Source: GWC2-45-19 sp964358085
GTDB taxonomy: Bacteria; Patescibacteriota; Microgenomatia; CAZETR01; Amesbacteraceae
Assembly (NCBI GenBank): GCA_964358085.1
Contig: CAYHNU010000002.1
Span: 1 to 42,177 of the forward strand
DNA length: 42,177 bases
Direction of reading: 5' to 3'
Of the stretch, positions 22,500 through 29,663 are shown one piece after another. Each line of letters begins with the position of its first letter. Position 1 is the stretch's first letter. Position numbers and translations under genes: made by a program. The notes below the pieces were generated by a model that saw only the letters and a program-made list of their open reading frames with translations, ran no database searches and had not been told where the DNA came from.

Positions 22500-22910
22500 T
22501 TATGCGTTTTTATCAAGTGTCTGGTTGACCAAAAGATCGGCGGCGGTGTTTTGCTCCCGAGGAACATAGGTGAAATTTCTAATTTCTAATTGCTCTAATT
22601 GATCTAAAAGTTTTTCTGCTTCTTTTTTCTTGGTTGTTAGTACTGGGTCTTTGATTTTAAATATTCCTTTAAGTTGGTTAACAACAAGTTGAGAATCCAG
22701 GAAGAAGTTGAGAGTTGAAAGTGGAGAATTGAGAGTTGAGACCCATTTCAGGGCTTCGATGACTGCTTGGTATTCTGCCTGATTATTGGTGGCTACGCCT
22801 AAAAAAAATCCTTGCTGGTGAATTAGTTGCCTGTGATCATCTGTGGCTACAAAGGCACAAGCGGCCGGTCCGGGATTACCTCTGGCTCCCCCATCGGTAT
22901 GAATACGCAT
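22500..22910 (-). CDS. Ribonuclease HI-like protein with in-frame repeat phrases
   Basis: 136 residues with the complete RNase H active-site set: Asp6 in HTDGGARGNPGP, Glu46 in NNQAEYQAVIEAL, Asp72 in FFLDSQLVVNQL and Asp125 in NTAADLLVNQTLD. It is the short RNase HI type, which removes RNA from RNA-DNA hybrids. Two stretches come from repeat DNA: STLNSPLSTLNFF (TTGAGAGTTGA units, about 22700-22742) and QLEQLEIRNF (AATTTCTAATT units, 22573-22612). Both lie between conserved elements. TATACT lies 8 nt before the ATG. The start overlaps the end of the O-antigen-ligase-like gene by 35 nt. Confidence 0.88.
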   Translation of the reverse strand: MRIHTDGGARGNPGPAACAFVATDDHRQLIHQQGFFLGVATNNQAEYQAVIEALKWVSTLNSPLSTLNFFLDSQLVVNQLKGIFKIKDPVLTTKKKEAEKLLDQLEQLEIRNFTYVPREQNTAADLLVNQTLDKNA

Positions 22911-24009
22911 AGGCTATAAGTATAACCAATAATAAAATATTTTGATGAAGAGTGAGCCAGTAGTGGTCGGCGGCGCCTGTGATTGTTATCACGGCGACCG
23001 CGGTTATTAGTTCATAGTTCATAGTTCTTAATATTTTTTTACCATGAACCAATAACCAATAACTAATAACTAACAAGGCGGGGAGACCGAGTTCGGTAGC
23101 GAGGAGAAGATAAATATTGTGAACTGGTTGATATAAATAGTTATTAGTTATTAGTTCATAGTTCATGGTAGACGGAATAAACACCCCGAGGCCGACGCCA
23201 AATAGCGGTGATTTTTGAATTAGGAATAATGAATTATGAATTAAGGAAATACGGTCGGGAATAGAGACAGCAGAGCCGGCGATAGAGACAAGATAATAGA
23301 TACTAGATACTAGAAGAGCCGCCTTGAGAAATAAGGGGCGGAGCCAAAAGAGCAAAATTATAATTTCTAAAACTATGGCCGATCTTGAGAAAGTAAGTGG
23401 GATGGTGAGGAAAGCGATGACGATAGCGGGGGAGACGCGGCGATTTAGAGAATAGAGAATTAGTCCAGAGACAAGTAAAAACCCTGCCAGTGCGTTGGGA
23501 TGGGGAAAGGTAGCATAGGGGCGCATAAGCAAGTGGCCAAAAAATGAGACTTTCGCAATGAGGGGGGTGGAGACCGAAAGGGAACGCTCGCCGAGCCAAT
23601 ACCAAAAACCGCCGACGGAGTGCTGGAGGAAAAATTGCCACCAAGCCAATATCGCCGTCCACAGGACGGCAAGGCTCAAGGTCCAGGGTCCAAGATTCAA
23701 TAACCAATCTTTTTTATAAACCAGACATTTGAATAGCCAGAAATATTCGAGGACGCGGAGCCACTTATATAAAGATACTAAGGGGGAATAAGAGATTAAG
23801 ACATTAAGAACAACGAAAACAATTACCGACAATGGAACGCGGATGCGTAGACGGGAGACGAGAAATAAACCAAGGATAATCAGGTCTGTTAGATAAAGAG
23901 CGGGGGAGAGATAGTCAACGCGGATACCGTTAATAAGCGACCAGGACGGCCAGAAATGAAAAGCCAACTGGGAGGGGAAAAGCAGAAATAATAATATTAA
24001 AAAGATCAC
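22876..24009 (-). CDS. O-antigen ligase/polymerase-like (Wzy_C) membrane protein
   Basis: 377 residues with about ten or eleven membrane helices. The Wzy/WaaL pattern is visible: RPYATFPHPNALAGFLLVSG before a helix, then a periplasmic loop with SPLFGVGLGVFIP, then QPVHNIYLLLATELGLPALL. Such proteins join or polymerise lipid-linked glycans outside the membrane, which fits the glycan operon at the left end. The phrase MNYELI occurs twice, in TMNYELITNN and TMNYELITAV, encoded by tandem TTAGTTCATAGTTCAT-type repeats (22998-23075 and 23135-23172). Another repeat, ISLIHNSLFLIQ, comes from 23210-23245. The start overlaps khpB by 4 nt. Confidence 0.8.
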   Translation of the reverse strand: MIFLILLFLLFPSQLAFHFWPSWSLINGIRVDYLSPALYLTDLIILGLFLVSRLRIRVPLSVIVFVVLNVLISYSPLVSLYKWLRVLEYFWLFKCLVYKKDWLLNLGPWTLSLAVLWTAILAWWQFFLQHSVGGFWYWLGERSLSVSTPLIAKVSFFGHLLMRPYATFPHPNALAGFLLVSGLILYSLNRRVSPAIVIAFLTIPLTFSRSAIVLEIIILLFWLRPLFLKAALLVSSIYYLVSIAGSAVSIPDRISLIHNSLFLIQKSPLFGVGLGVFIPSTMNYELITNNYLYQPVHNIYLLLATELGLPALLVISYWLLVHGKKILRTMNYELITAVAVITITGAADHYWLTLHQNILLLVILIAYAYSYRWGSQR

Positions 24010-24461
24010 TCCTTTGGAGAGACAACTACGGTTCTAAAACGACCCTCGCCTTGAGAAGCGGTGGTGACCTGGGGATGGTCGGTGAGATAGACGTGGACGA
24101 CACGGCGCTCGTTGGAGGGGAGGGGGGGCAGGGCTTCTGGTTGGTGGGTAGAAACGACCCGACTAACAATAGTGTCCGCCATGGCCTGGAGAGCCTGCTC
24201 GCGGCGTTGCCTGTAGTCGTTGACGTTAATGGAGACGCTCGTCCACTCGGCGGTTGCTGAATGCAGGTGTTGGGATAATAGTAATTGCAAAGAGGAGATG
24301 GTGTCTCCGTGATAACCGACGAGAATGGCCGGGTCGGAAGTATTAATCGTAATTTGATAAATTTTGTTTTCGGAATCAAAAACTACAGTAACCTCGTAAG
24401 GAGAAGCGTAGCCTAGCTGGGTGAGAAATTGAGACAACAATTCCCGAATTTTATCTTCCAT
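24006..24461 (-). CDS. khpB: KH/R3H RNA-binding protein (Jag/KhpB-like)
   Basis: 151 residues. The KH domain holds the GxxG loop as VGYHGDTISSL (48-57), and the R3H domain covers about 85-148 (DYRQRREQALQAMADT, PSNERRVVHVYL, GEGRFRTVVVSP). The Jag N-terminal domain is missing, as in many short forms. KhpB/EloR binds RNA and affects cell elongation and division in Firmicutes. The order khpB, yidC, yidD, rnpA, rpmH is the classical arrangement next to dnaA. It overlaps yidC by 11 nt and the downstream gene by 4 nt. Confidence 0.88.
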   Translation of the reverse strand: MEDKIRELLSQFLTQLGYASPYEVTVVFDSENKIYQITINTSDPAILVGYHGDTISSLQLLLSQHLHSATAEWTSVSINVNDYRQRREQALQAMADTIVSRVVSTHQPEALPPLPSNERRVVHVYLTDHPQVTTASQGEGRFRTVVVSPKE

Positions 24462-25260
24462 GAATCTTTTTTATCAATGGAGTTAACCCGCCCCAACCAG
24501 AGGCAAAATATTGCTGAACCATGGAAACGGCGGAAAAGACCAGCCAGTAGAGAACAAGCCCAAATTGGAATTGGTAGCCGAAGAAAATAGTCATCAGGGG
24601 AAACATATACAACATTTGGGTCTGGGTGGCGGCCATAATGTTGTCGGAGTCGTTGGGAGTGCTTTTGGCAACTTTGGCGGCGGCTTTGACTTCCGGCATC
24701 ATCATTTTAGAACTGGCGAATTGAATAAGGGCAGAAGCGAGAACAAACAATCCAGGAAGAGGAACGGGGAGGCCGGGAATGTGGATCAGATCGGGTTTGG
24801 TCAATTCGAGGCCGTAAAACGAGGTGGAAAGGCGAAGATCGGAAGGGAGTTTGTTGACTGCATATAAAACAGGATTCAGATGCTCAACCAAAGACTGACC
24901 ATTGGGCTTAAGAACGGTGTTGAAAGCATTGAAGAGAGCGATAAGAACCAAGATTTGAATTATTTGGGGGAGGCAGCCGGCGGCGGGATTAAGCCCATTC
25001 TTTTTGTACAGCTCGGCTTGAGCTTTAATCAAGCCTTGTTTGTCGTCTTTGTATTGAGTTTTGAGGGCGGCCAGGTCGGGGGCCAAGTCTTGCATCTTTT
25101 TGCTGGCTTTGAGAGAAGGAATAACCAACGGGGTCATGATTAAACGCAGACCGATGGTGAGAAGAATGATGGACCAGCCCAGACCGCCGGTCACTCGAGT
25201 CAGGGCGATAAGAGCATTTAATAAAGGATACTCTAATAATAATTTCCAGAGCTCTAACAT
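24451..25260 (-). CDS. yidC: Membrane protein insertase YidC (short Gram-positive form)
   Basis: 269 residues, five-helix Oxa1/YidC core without the large periplasmic domain. The groove Arg is R39 in LTIGLRLIMTPLVIPSLKAS. The cytoplasmic hairpin is KKMQDLAPDLAALKTQYKDD and following residues; LNPAAGCLPQIIQILVLIALF is the next helix in two parts. The C-terminal helix pair (FPLMTIFFGYQFQFGLVLYW) is followed by a short tail. It inserts membrane proteins with or without SecYEG. It is in the rpmH operon, upstream of khpB. The 60 bp between it and yidD hold AACTTCTAACTTCTA repeats. Confidence 0.95.
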   Translation of the reverse strand: MLELWKLLLEYPLLNALIALTRVTGGLGWSIILLTIGLRLIMTPLVIPSLKASKKMQDLAPDLAALKTQYKDDKQGLIKAQAELYKKNGLNPAAGCLPQIIQILVLIALFNAFNTVLKPNGQSLVEHLNPVLYAVNKLPSDLRLSTSFYGLELTKPDLIHIPGLPVPLPGLFVLASALIQFASSKMMMPEVKAAAKVAKSTPNDSDNIMAATQTQMLYMFPLMTIFFGYQFQFGLVLYWLVFSAVSMVQQYFASGWGGLTPLIKKIHGR

Positions 25261-25320
25261 TTATTTTAGATGTTTTGAAATACTAACTTCTAACTTCTAC
25301 CTTCAATAATTCATAAATTT

Positions 25321-25527
25321 TTAATTAACGGGGTCATGGCCGCCGGGATGAAGAGGGTGACACTTAAAAATCCGCTTCGTGCCCAGAAAGCCGCCCCTAA
25401 GGATACCATATTTCGAGATAGCCTGATACATGTATTCGCTGCAACGAGGCGTGAAGCGGCAAGAAGAGTGCAAACTAGTGGGAAAGTTTTGATACCAGCG
25501 AATCAATTTCAGAGCTAATTTGGTCAT
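25321..25527 (-). CDS. yidD: Membrane protein insertion efficiency factor YidD
   Basis: 68 residues, the normal length. The family signatures RWYQNFPTSLHSSCRFTPRCSEYM and AISKYGILRGGFLGTKRI, then KCHPLHPGGHDPV, are visible. YidD is a small amphipathic protein that helps YidC. Its start lies inside rnpA (53-nt overlap), a common arrangement. Written motif segments here are CRFTPRCSEYM with the three conserved Cys including KCHP. Confidence 0.95.
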   Translation of the reverse strand: MTKLALKLIRWYQNFPTSLHSSCRFTPRCSEYMYQAISKYGILRGGFLGTKRIFKCHPLHPGGHDPVN

Positions 25528-25783
25528 GGGACAATTTTAACATCGACTGTTTGGGAAACAATATGATGTCAAAATCGGATTTTGGGATGCATGAATAAAT
25601 TTGACGGCGGAGACGGTTGCGGACAACGGCTGATTTAGAGAGCTTAGTAGAGGTAACAATGGCTACCCGGCCAGGGAAATGAGGGTAATACAGAACAGAG
25701 AAATAGGAAAAAGAGAGAGATTTGCCGCTGGCTTTAACGACGAGAAAATCCCAGTGAGACAAACGAAGATATTTAGGCAACAT
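25475..25783 (-). CDS. rnpA: Ribonuclease P protein component
   Basis: 102 residues. The RNR signature is KSAVVRNRLRRQIYSCI (50-66, with RNRLRR at 55-60). An N-terminal strand with LRLSHWDFLVVKASGKS and a central loop (FPGRVAIVTSTKL) fit the family fold. RnpA binds the RNase P RNA and helps process tRNA 5' ends. The start is 3 nt after the rpmH stop, and the end overlaps yidD. It is somewhat diverged but unmistakable from the RNR motif and location. Confidence 0.92.
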   Translation of the reverse strand: MLPKYLRLSHWDFLVVKASGKSLSFSYFSVLYYPHFPGRVAIVTSTKLSKSAVVRNRLRRQIYSCIPKSDFDIILFPKQSMLKLSHDQISSEIDSLVSKLSH

Positions 25784-25786
25784 GCG

Positions 25787-25927
25787 CTAGACAGTAAGCC
25801 GCTTGCGGCCGACGAGGCGGCGGCGTTTGAGGACGTTGCGGCCGATGCGGGTGGACATGCGGGACCTAAACCCATGTTTGCGAATTCTTTTCAACTTTTT
25901 GGGTTGCCAGGTGTGCTTCATTGCCAT
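25787..25927 (-). CDS. rpmH: 50S ribosomal protein L34
   Basis: 46 residues: MAMKHTWQPKKLKRIRKHG followed by FRSRMSTRIGRNVLKRRR and RKRLTV. This is L34 in full, including the basic arginine-rich core. The ATG at 25927 is preferred to the one at 25921, because a perfect extended -10 (TGA TATAAT) ends 7 nt before it, so the mRNA would start at this codon. An upstream extension of the frame runs into the dnaA promoter region and is not plausible. First gene of the rpmH-rnpA-yidD-yidC-khpB group, divergent from dnaA. Confidence 0.96.
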   Translation of the reverse strand: MAMKHTWQPKKLKRIRKHGFRSRMSTRIGRNVLKRRRLVGRKRLTV

Positions 25928-25934
25928 ATGCAAA

Positions 25935-25943
25935 ATTATATCA
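25935..25943 (-). promoter_or_regulatory. Extended -10 promoter of rpmH
   Basis: TGATATAAT on the minus strand, 7 nt before the ATG at 25927. A perfect -10 with TGn extension; transcription should start at the start codon. Confidence 0.65.
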
Positions 25944-25971
25944 CAAAGATGTACTTGAAAAATTGTGGATT

Positions 25972-25988
25972 TCCAGTTGAAAACTGGA
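25972..25988. promoter_or_regulatory. Inverted repeat in the rpmH-dnaA intergenic region
   Basis: TCCAGTT (25972-25978) and AACTGGA (25982-25988) around GAA. It lies between the two divergent promoters, just upstream of the dnaA -35. Possibly a regulator site. Confidence 0.45.
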
Positions 25989-25999
25989 TATATCTCCAC

Positions 26000-26027
26000 T
26001 TGACAGCGTCGTTATAACTAGTATAAC
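26000..26027 (+). promoter_or_regulatory. dnaA promoter
   Basis: TTGACA (26000-26005) and TATAAC (26022-26027) are 16 nt apart, and the ATG of dnaA is 8 nt after the -10. There is no ribosome-binding site, so the mRNA is predicted to be leaderless or almost so. Confidence 0.7.
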
Positions 26028-26029
26028 GA
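26009..26029. promoter_or_regulatory. Inverted repeat over the dnaA -10 (possible operator)
   Basis: TCGTTATA (26009-26016) and TATAACGA (26022-26029), perfect 8-bp arms around ACTAG, cover the -10 box. A protein bound here would block dnaA transcription. It is not a DnaA box. Confidence 0.55.
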
Positions 26030-26035
26030 ATTTGC

Positions 26036-27403
26036 ATGGACAGAGATGTAACTAGAATTTGGAAAGTGGTTTTGGAAGGGATGAAAGTGGTGGTATCCGC
26101 GGGAACTTTCAATACCTTAATTCGGCAGACAGAATTGGTGGCAATTGTAGACAGTGGAGACCGCTGGATATGTGAAGTGGGTTGCTCGTCAGGAATGACC
26201 AAAACGTTGCTTGAGCAACGCTTTCATGGACAATTGGCGGAAGAACTGAAAAGAGTAACCGAGAAGGATTGTGAGATACGATTTATAATCAGCCCGCAAC
26301 GCTCACCGCGCAACCCTCAAGAAGAGAAAGGCCTGCCGCTGTTTACGGAAAGAGATAATAGTGATGAAGTGAAGAGGGCCAGGTTAAGAGCCGAATTTAC
26401 TTTTGATAATTACGCCGTATCCGGATCAAATCAAATGGCGCACGCGGCGGCCATGGCGGTGGCTCGCAAGCCCGGGGCGGCTTACAACCCGCTCTTTATT
26501 TACGGCGGGGTAGGGGTAGGAAAAACCCATTTAATGCAGGCGGTAGGCCGCGCGATTGTTGAAAGGGGAGAAGGGCCGGTGTTGTTTTGCACCGGAGAGG
26601 AATTTACCAACGACCTGGTGATGGGCATCCGCAACAAAGATACCGACCGGGTGCGGGGCAAGTACCGGAAAGTGAAGGCCCTGTTGATCGACGATGTGCA
26701 GTTTATTGCCGGAAAGGCCTCTGTCCAGGAAGAATTTTTCCACACCTTCAACTCCCTCGGGAGGGAGGGGGGACAGGTGGTGATGACTTCGGATAAACCG
26801 CCGAGGGAAATCGCTAAGTTGGAAGAAAGATTACGCAGCCGGTTTGGGGCGGGTATGACGGTAGACGTGGGACCAGCGGATTTTGAACTGCGGACGGCGA
26901 TCCTCCTGATTAAAGCTAAACAGCGAGGCCGTGAACTGGCTATGGACGTCGCCCAGACAATCGCTTCGCACATCGAAGGGGTGAGAGAATTGGAAGGGTT
27001 TTTGATGAGAATAACCTCTGAGGCAGAGATCAAGAATGAGCTGGTGACGGTGGAAATGGCGGAGAGACTGTTAAAAATTAGCAGGCCGGCCGATGGGCCG
27101 ACCAGAATTGTGACCCCAAACGAAGTCGTCAGTTTGATATCTGACTACTACGGAGTCGGAGTGCAACAACTGAAGGGGGAAAGGAGAACCAAAACGGTAG
27201 TTTGGCCGAGACAAATATTGATGCATATTCTACGGACGGATCTAAAACTGCCCTTGGAGGAAGTGGGAAGGTTAATAGGAGGGAGGGACCACACGACCGT
27301 GATGCACGCCGACAAAAAAGTGATTCTGGCCATGCAGGCAGATCAGGCTGTCCACAACCAAATTGGGGATATCAAGAAAAAATTATTGACAGAGGTCAGA
27401 TAA
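26036..27403 (+). CDS. dnaA: Chromosomal replication initiator protein DnaA
   Basis: 455 residues. Domain I is short (about 1-85). The AAA+ domain has YGGVGVGKTH (156-165), Walker B LLIDDVQFI, the sensor stretch VMTSDKPPREIAKLEERLRSRF in parts, and the arginine-finger region. Domain IV has GGRDHTTVMHADKKV, the signature that contacts DnaA boxes. It opens the origin and loads the helicase. The ATG at 26036 starts MDRDVTRIWKVVLEG, a standard domain I start. The gene is divergent from rpmH, and DnaA boxes follow it at 27404-27553. Confidence 0.98.
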   Translation: MDRDVTRIWKVVLEGMKVVVSAGTFNTLIRQTELVAIVDSGDRWICEVGCSSGMTKTLLEQRFHGQLAEELKRVTEKDCEIRFIISPQRSPRNPQEEKGLPLFTERDNSDEVKRARLRAEFTFDNYAVSGSNQMAHAAAMAVARKPGAAYNPLFIYGGVGVGKTHLMQAVGRAIVERGEGPVLFCTGEEFTNDLVMGIRNKDTDRVRGKYRKVKALLIDDVQFIAGKASVQEEFFHTFNSLGREGGQVVMTSDKPPREIAKLEERLRSRFGAGMTVDVGPADFELRTAILLIKAKQRGRELAMDVAQTIASHIEGVRELEGFLMRITSEAEIKNELVTVEMAERLLKISRPADGPTRIVTPNEVVSLISDYYGVGVQQLKGERRTKTVVWPRQILMHILRTDLKLPLEEVGRLIGGRDHTTVMHADKKVILAMQADQAVHNQIGDIKKKLLTEVR

Positions 27404-27553
27404 TTGTATACAACTGGAGATGCTTATGCACTTATTAACTGGAGCAATGAAACTATCCACAAAGTTATACACAAGACTGTCCCCTGGCTGGCTGGTGGCG
27501 GTTATCAACTTATCCACAAGACCTACTACGGATGCTACTAGTTAAGAGAGAAT
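27404..27553. other. Probable replication origin (oriC) between dnaA and dnaN
   Basis: The 150-bp gap has two perfect DnaA boxes in the same direction: TTATACACA (27465-27473) and TTATCCACA (27510-27518). A one-mismatch box, CTATCCACA (27453-27461), lies among them, and there is a weaker TTATGCACT (27424-27432). The position between dnaA and dnaN, with rpmH on the other side of dnaA, is a classical bacterial origin. The rpmH-dnaA gap has no box. I cannot point to a clear AT-rich unwinding element or DnaA-trio; TAATTGTATACAA (27402-27414) is the most AT-rich stretch. Confidence 0.75.
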
Positions 27554-28663
27554 ATGCACGCTACTGTTTTACAACAGGATTTAAATAAAGGATTGGGGAT
27601 AGTGGGACGGGTTGTGGCGACAAGAGGGCAATTGCCGGTGTTGGCGAACATCTTGATCGAAGCGACAAAAGAAGGGTTGGTACTGGCGGCAACAAATTTA
27701 GAAATTGGATTGAGGGTGAGAGTGGGAGGGAAAATAATTGAGTTGGGAGCAATAACGATTCCGGGAAGAAGTCTGGGGGAGTTAGTGGGATCGTTGGCGG
27801 GAGAAAGCTTGGATTTACAAACGGATGGGGAGAAATTAAAAATAAAGACTGGCAAATCAGCAGGAATACTGACGGGAATTGCCGCCAGTGAATTTCCCCC
27901 TTTCGCCCGTTCGACTTCGCTCAGGGCTACGGAGGGGAAAGCCCCCATTAAAATTAAAAAGGAGTTGTTGCTGGAGATAGCGAGTCAGGTGGCGTATGCG
28001 GCGGCGGTGGATGAGAGCCGGCCGGTTTTAACCGGCATTCGGTTTTCGGTGTCCGGTGATCAGTTGTTTGTGGTGGCGACGGACGGATTTAGATTAAGCC
28101 GGAAACAAATCCCAAATCCCAAATCCCAAATCCCAAATGTAATATTACCGGCGAGAACGATACTAGAATTGGCCAGAGTAGTAGAAGAGGAAGAGATAGT
28201 GATGGAGATGGTAAAAGAAAACAATCAAGTGATATTCAGCTGTGGTGACGTGCAATTGGTGTCGAGGGTGCTGGAGGGGAACTTTCCTGAAGTAGATAAA
28301 ATAATTCCCCAGGGTTTTAAAACAGAGGTGGTGGTGGACAGGGAAGAACTGAAATCGGCACTACGGGTAGCGGGGATTTTCGCTAGGGAAAACAGTAATA
28401 TTGTAAGATTCAAGGTTCAAGGATCAAGTTTCAATATTGCCGCGAGGGCGGCGCAGCTTGGGGAGAACGAGAACGAGATAGAGACTGAGAAGGAAGGCGA
28501 GGACGGGGAGATCGCGTTTAACTATAAATTTGTGCAGGATTTTTTGGAGAGCGTGACGGAAGAAAGAATAAGATTGAAAATTAACGATAGTTTATCGCCG
28601 GGGGTGTGGGCAGGGGAAAAGGATAAGAGCCTGATTCACCTGATTATGCCGGTGAGAGGGTAG
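27554..28663 (+). CDS. dnaN: DNA polymerase III beta subunit (sliding clamp) with repeat insertions
   Basis: 369 residues, three clamp domains. The N-terminal domain has LNKGLGIVGRVVATRGQLPVLANIL in two parts. The middle has AYAAAVDESRPVLTGI and FVVATDGFRLS. The C-terminal end LIHLIMPVRG is the usual clamp C-terminus. Two segments come from repeat DNA: ARSTSLRATEGK, from the palindrome at 27905-27927, where other clamps have a short loop, and NPKSQIPN, from four tandem CCCAAAT units (28106-28139). Both lie between conserved strands, so the clamp should still fold. A ribosome site AGAGAG precedes the ATG. Confidence 0.96.
   Translation: MHATVLQQDLNKGLGIVGRVVATRGQLPVLANILIEATKEGLVLAATNLEIGLRVRVGGKIIELGAITIPGRSLGELVGSLAGESLDLQTDGEKLKIKTGKSAGILTGIAASEFPPFARSTSLRATEGKAPIKIKKELLLEIASQVAYAAAVDESRPVLTGIRFSVSGDQLFVVATDGFRLSRKQIPNPKSQIPNVILPARTILELARVVEEEEIVMEMVKENNQVIFSCGDVQLVSRVLEGNFPEVDKIIPQGFKTEVVVDREELKSALRVAGIFARENSNIVRFKVQGSSFNIAARAAQLGENENEIETEKEGEDGEIAFNYKFVQDFLESVTEERIRLKINDSLSPGVWAGEKDKSLIHLIMPVRG
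27905..27927. repeat. Palindromic repeat inside dnaN
   Basis: GCCCGTTCGACTTCGCTCAGGGC, written in two parts as GCCCGTTCGAC and TTCGCTCAGGGC. Relatives lie at 19201-19221 (valS), 14048-14068 (solute-binding gene) and 36901-36925 (between genes). Confidence 0.7.
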
Positions 28664-28664
28664 G

Positions 28665-29663
28665 TTACAACTTGACGGCCGGAAGGAGGAGGACAACAGT
28701 GCTGGGAATTGAGGAGAGTCCAAAGAAAAAAGATCCCTTGATATTGTAATATGGCACCAGCAGACTTGCTTTGGCGTCGAGGCGATATTCTAACTCTATG
28801 GATTGGATGGTAATTTGGGAGACTTCTTCGAGAATAGCAGAAGACTCGACAAGAGCCTTTCCCGTGAGCTGGATAATCTTGCCTTGTTTTTGGTCAAGCA
28901 GGCCCATGGCCTCTTTTTGGGAGATAGTAGAATATTCTTTGGGTGAGGAGAGATCGATTCCTTGGGGGTGGGCGACTATTTTAATAATTTGATTTTTCTG
29001 ACCAACGGAAACAACGAGAGGCGGTTCGGTTTGATCCCCAACCCGCACAGGAATATCATTAACCGACTGGGAAAAAGGGACACTAATTACAGCCGCGTCA
29101 TGGATATTTGTTTCAATAAGTTCTGCCCCCTCCTCTTTAAAAAAAACCAATTCGTTTATGTCGGTTTTAAAATCTTTCCAATTTTCAAAACTGTTTACAA
29201 AATCTTGGGCCGATTTGACCGCCACCTCGGCGGTGGGGGCGGCTTTTCCAGTATAGCTTTCAGGGCTCTGGAAACTATCAACCTGAAAGGTAAGAATTTG
29301 GTTAGGAGAGTCAATAAACAAGGCGCCTTTTTTGTCCTTGCTTAACCAAAAATTAGACCGGCCTGACACTGGCTGGAGATCAAAATAGCGGGCTAATTTT
29401 TGAGACTGGCCAAACAAGTCGAAGGAGGCTTTGTTTTGGGAAAACACGGGAAGGGATTGCGGGACGGAAGGAAACCCAACTTCGTCGGCGAGACTGATTT
29501 TTTGATAAGTAGTATTTCTAACTTCGGGGTTGGTAGACTCAATCCCCGGTCGGGGAGAAGTTGGAGGGAGAGATTTTTTTACGGAACTCATGAGATAAAC
29601 GGCGCTGATTATTACAAGTGCGATTAGTCCCAAAAGCAATTTTTTGTTTCTGGTGAGTTTCAT
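28665..29663 (-). CDS. Hypothetical membrane-anchored protein, 332 aa, end of the secretion-like locus
   Basis: It has one N-terminal membrane helix (about 8-26), a Pro-rich linker (SLPPTSPRPG) and a mixed outer domain with segments such as SNFWLSKDKKGALFIDSPNQ and QGIDLSSPKEYSTISQKEAM. I do not recognise a family. Its start overlaps the end of the large M23 gene by 4 nt, so it is the last gene of that operon. An accessory role in the envelope complex is inferred from position. It converges with dnaN; the two stops are 1 nt apart. Confidence 0.7.
   Translation of the reverse strand: MKLTRNKKLLLGLIALVIISAVYLMSSVKKSLPPTSPRPGIESTNPEVRNTTYQKISLADEVGFPSVPQSLPVFSQNKASFDLFGQSQKLARYFDLQPVSGRSNFWLSKDKKGALFIDSPNQILTFQVDSFQSPESYTGKAAPTAEVAVKSAQDFVNSFENWKDFKTDINELVFFKEEGAELIETNIHDAAVISVPFSQSVNDIPVRVGDQTEPPLVVSVGQKNQIIKIVAHPQGIDLSSPKEYSTISQKEAMGLLDQKQGKIIQLTGKALVESSAILEEVSQITIQSIELEYRLDAKASLLVPYYNIKGSFFFGLSSIPSTVVLLLPAVKL

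Noticed and set aside
22385..22589. Small ORFs on both strands in the gap between the DUF4012 and RNase H genes
   Set aside because: They overlap each other and are built from TTTTTGATTTTTAG-type repeats and RNase H antisense; no start signal. The 248-bp gap otherwise shows only AT-rich repeats and a small TTTATGTT/GAACATAAA hairpin.
26752..26767. Palindrome CTCCCTCGGGAGGGAG in dnaA as another in-frame insertion
   Set aside because: The protein segment (FNSLGREGGQVV) has the same length as in E. coli DnaA, so nothing has been inserted.
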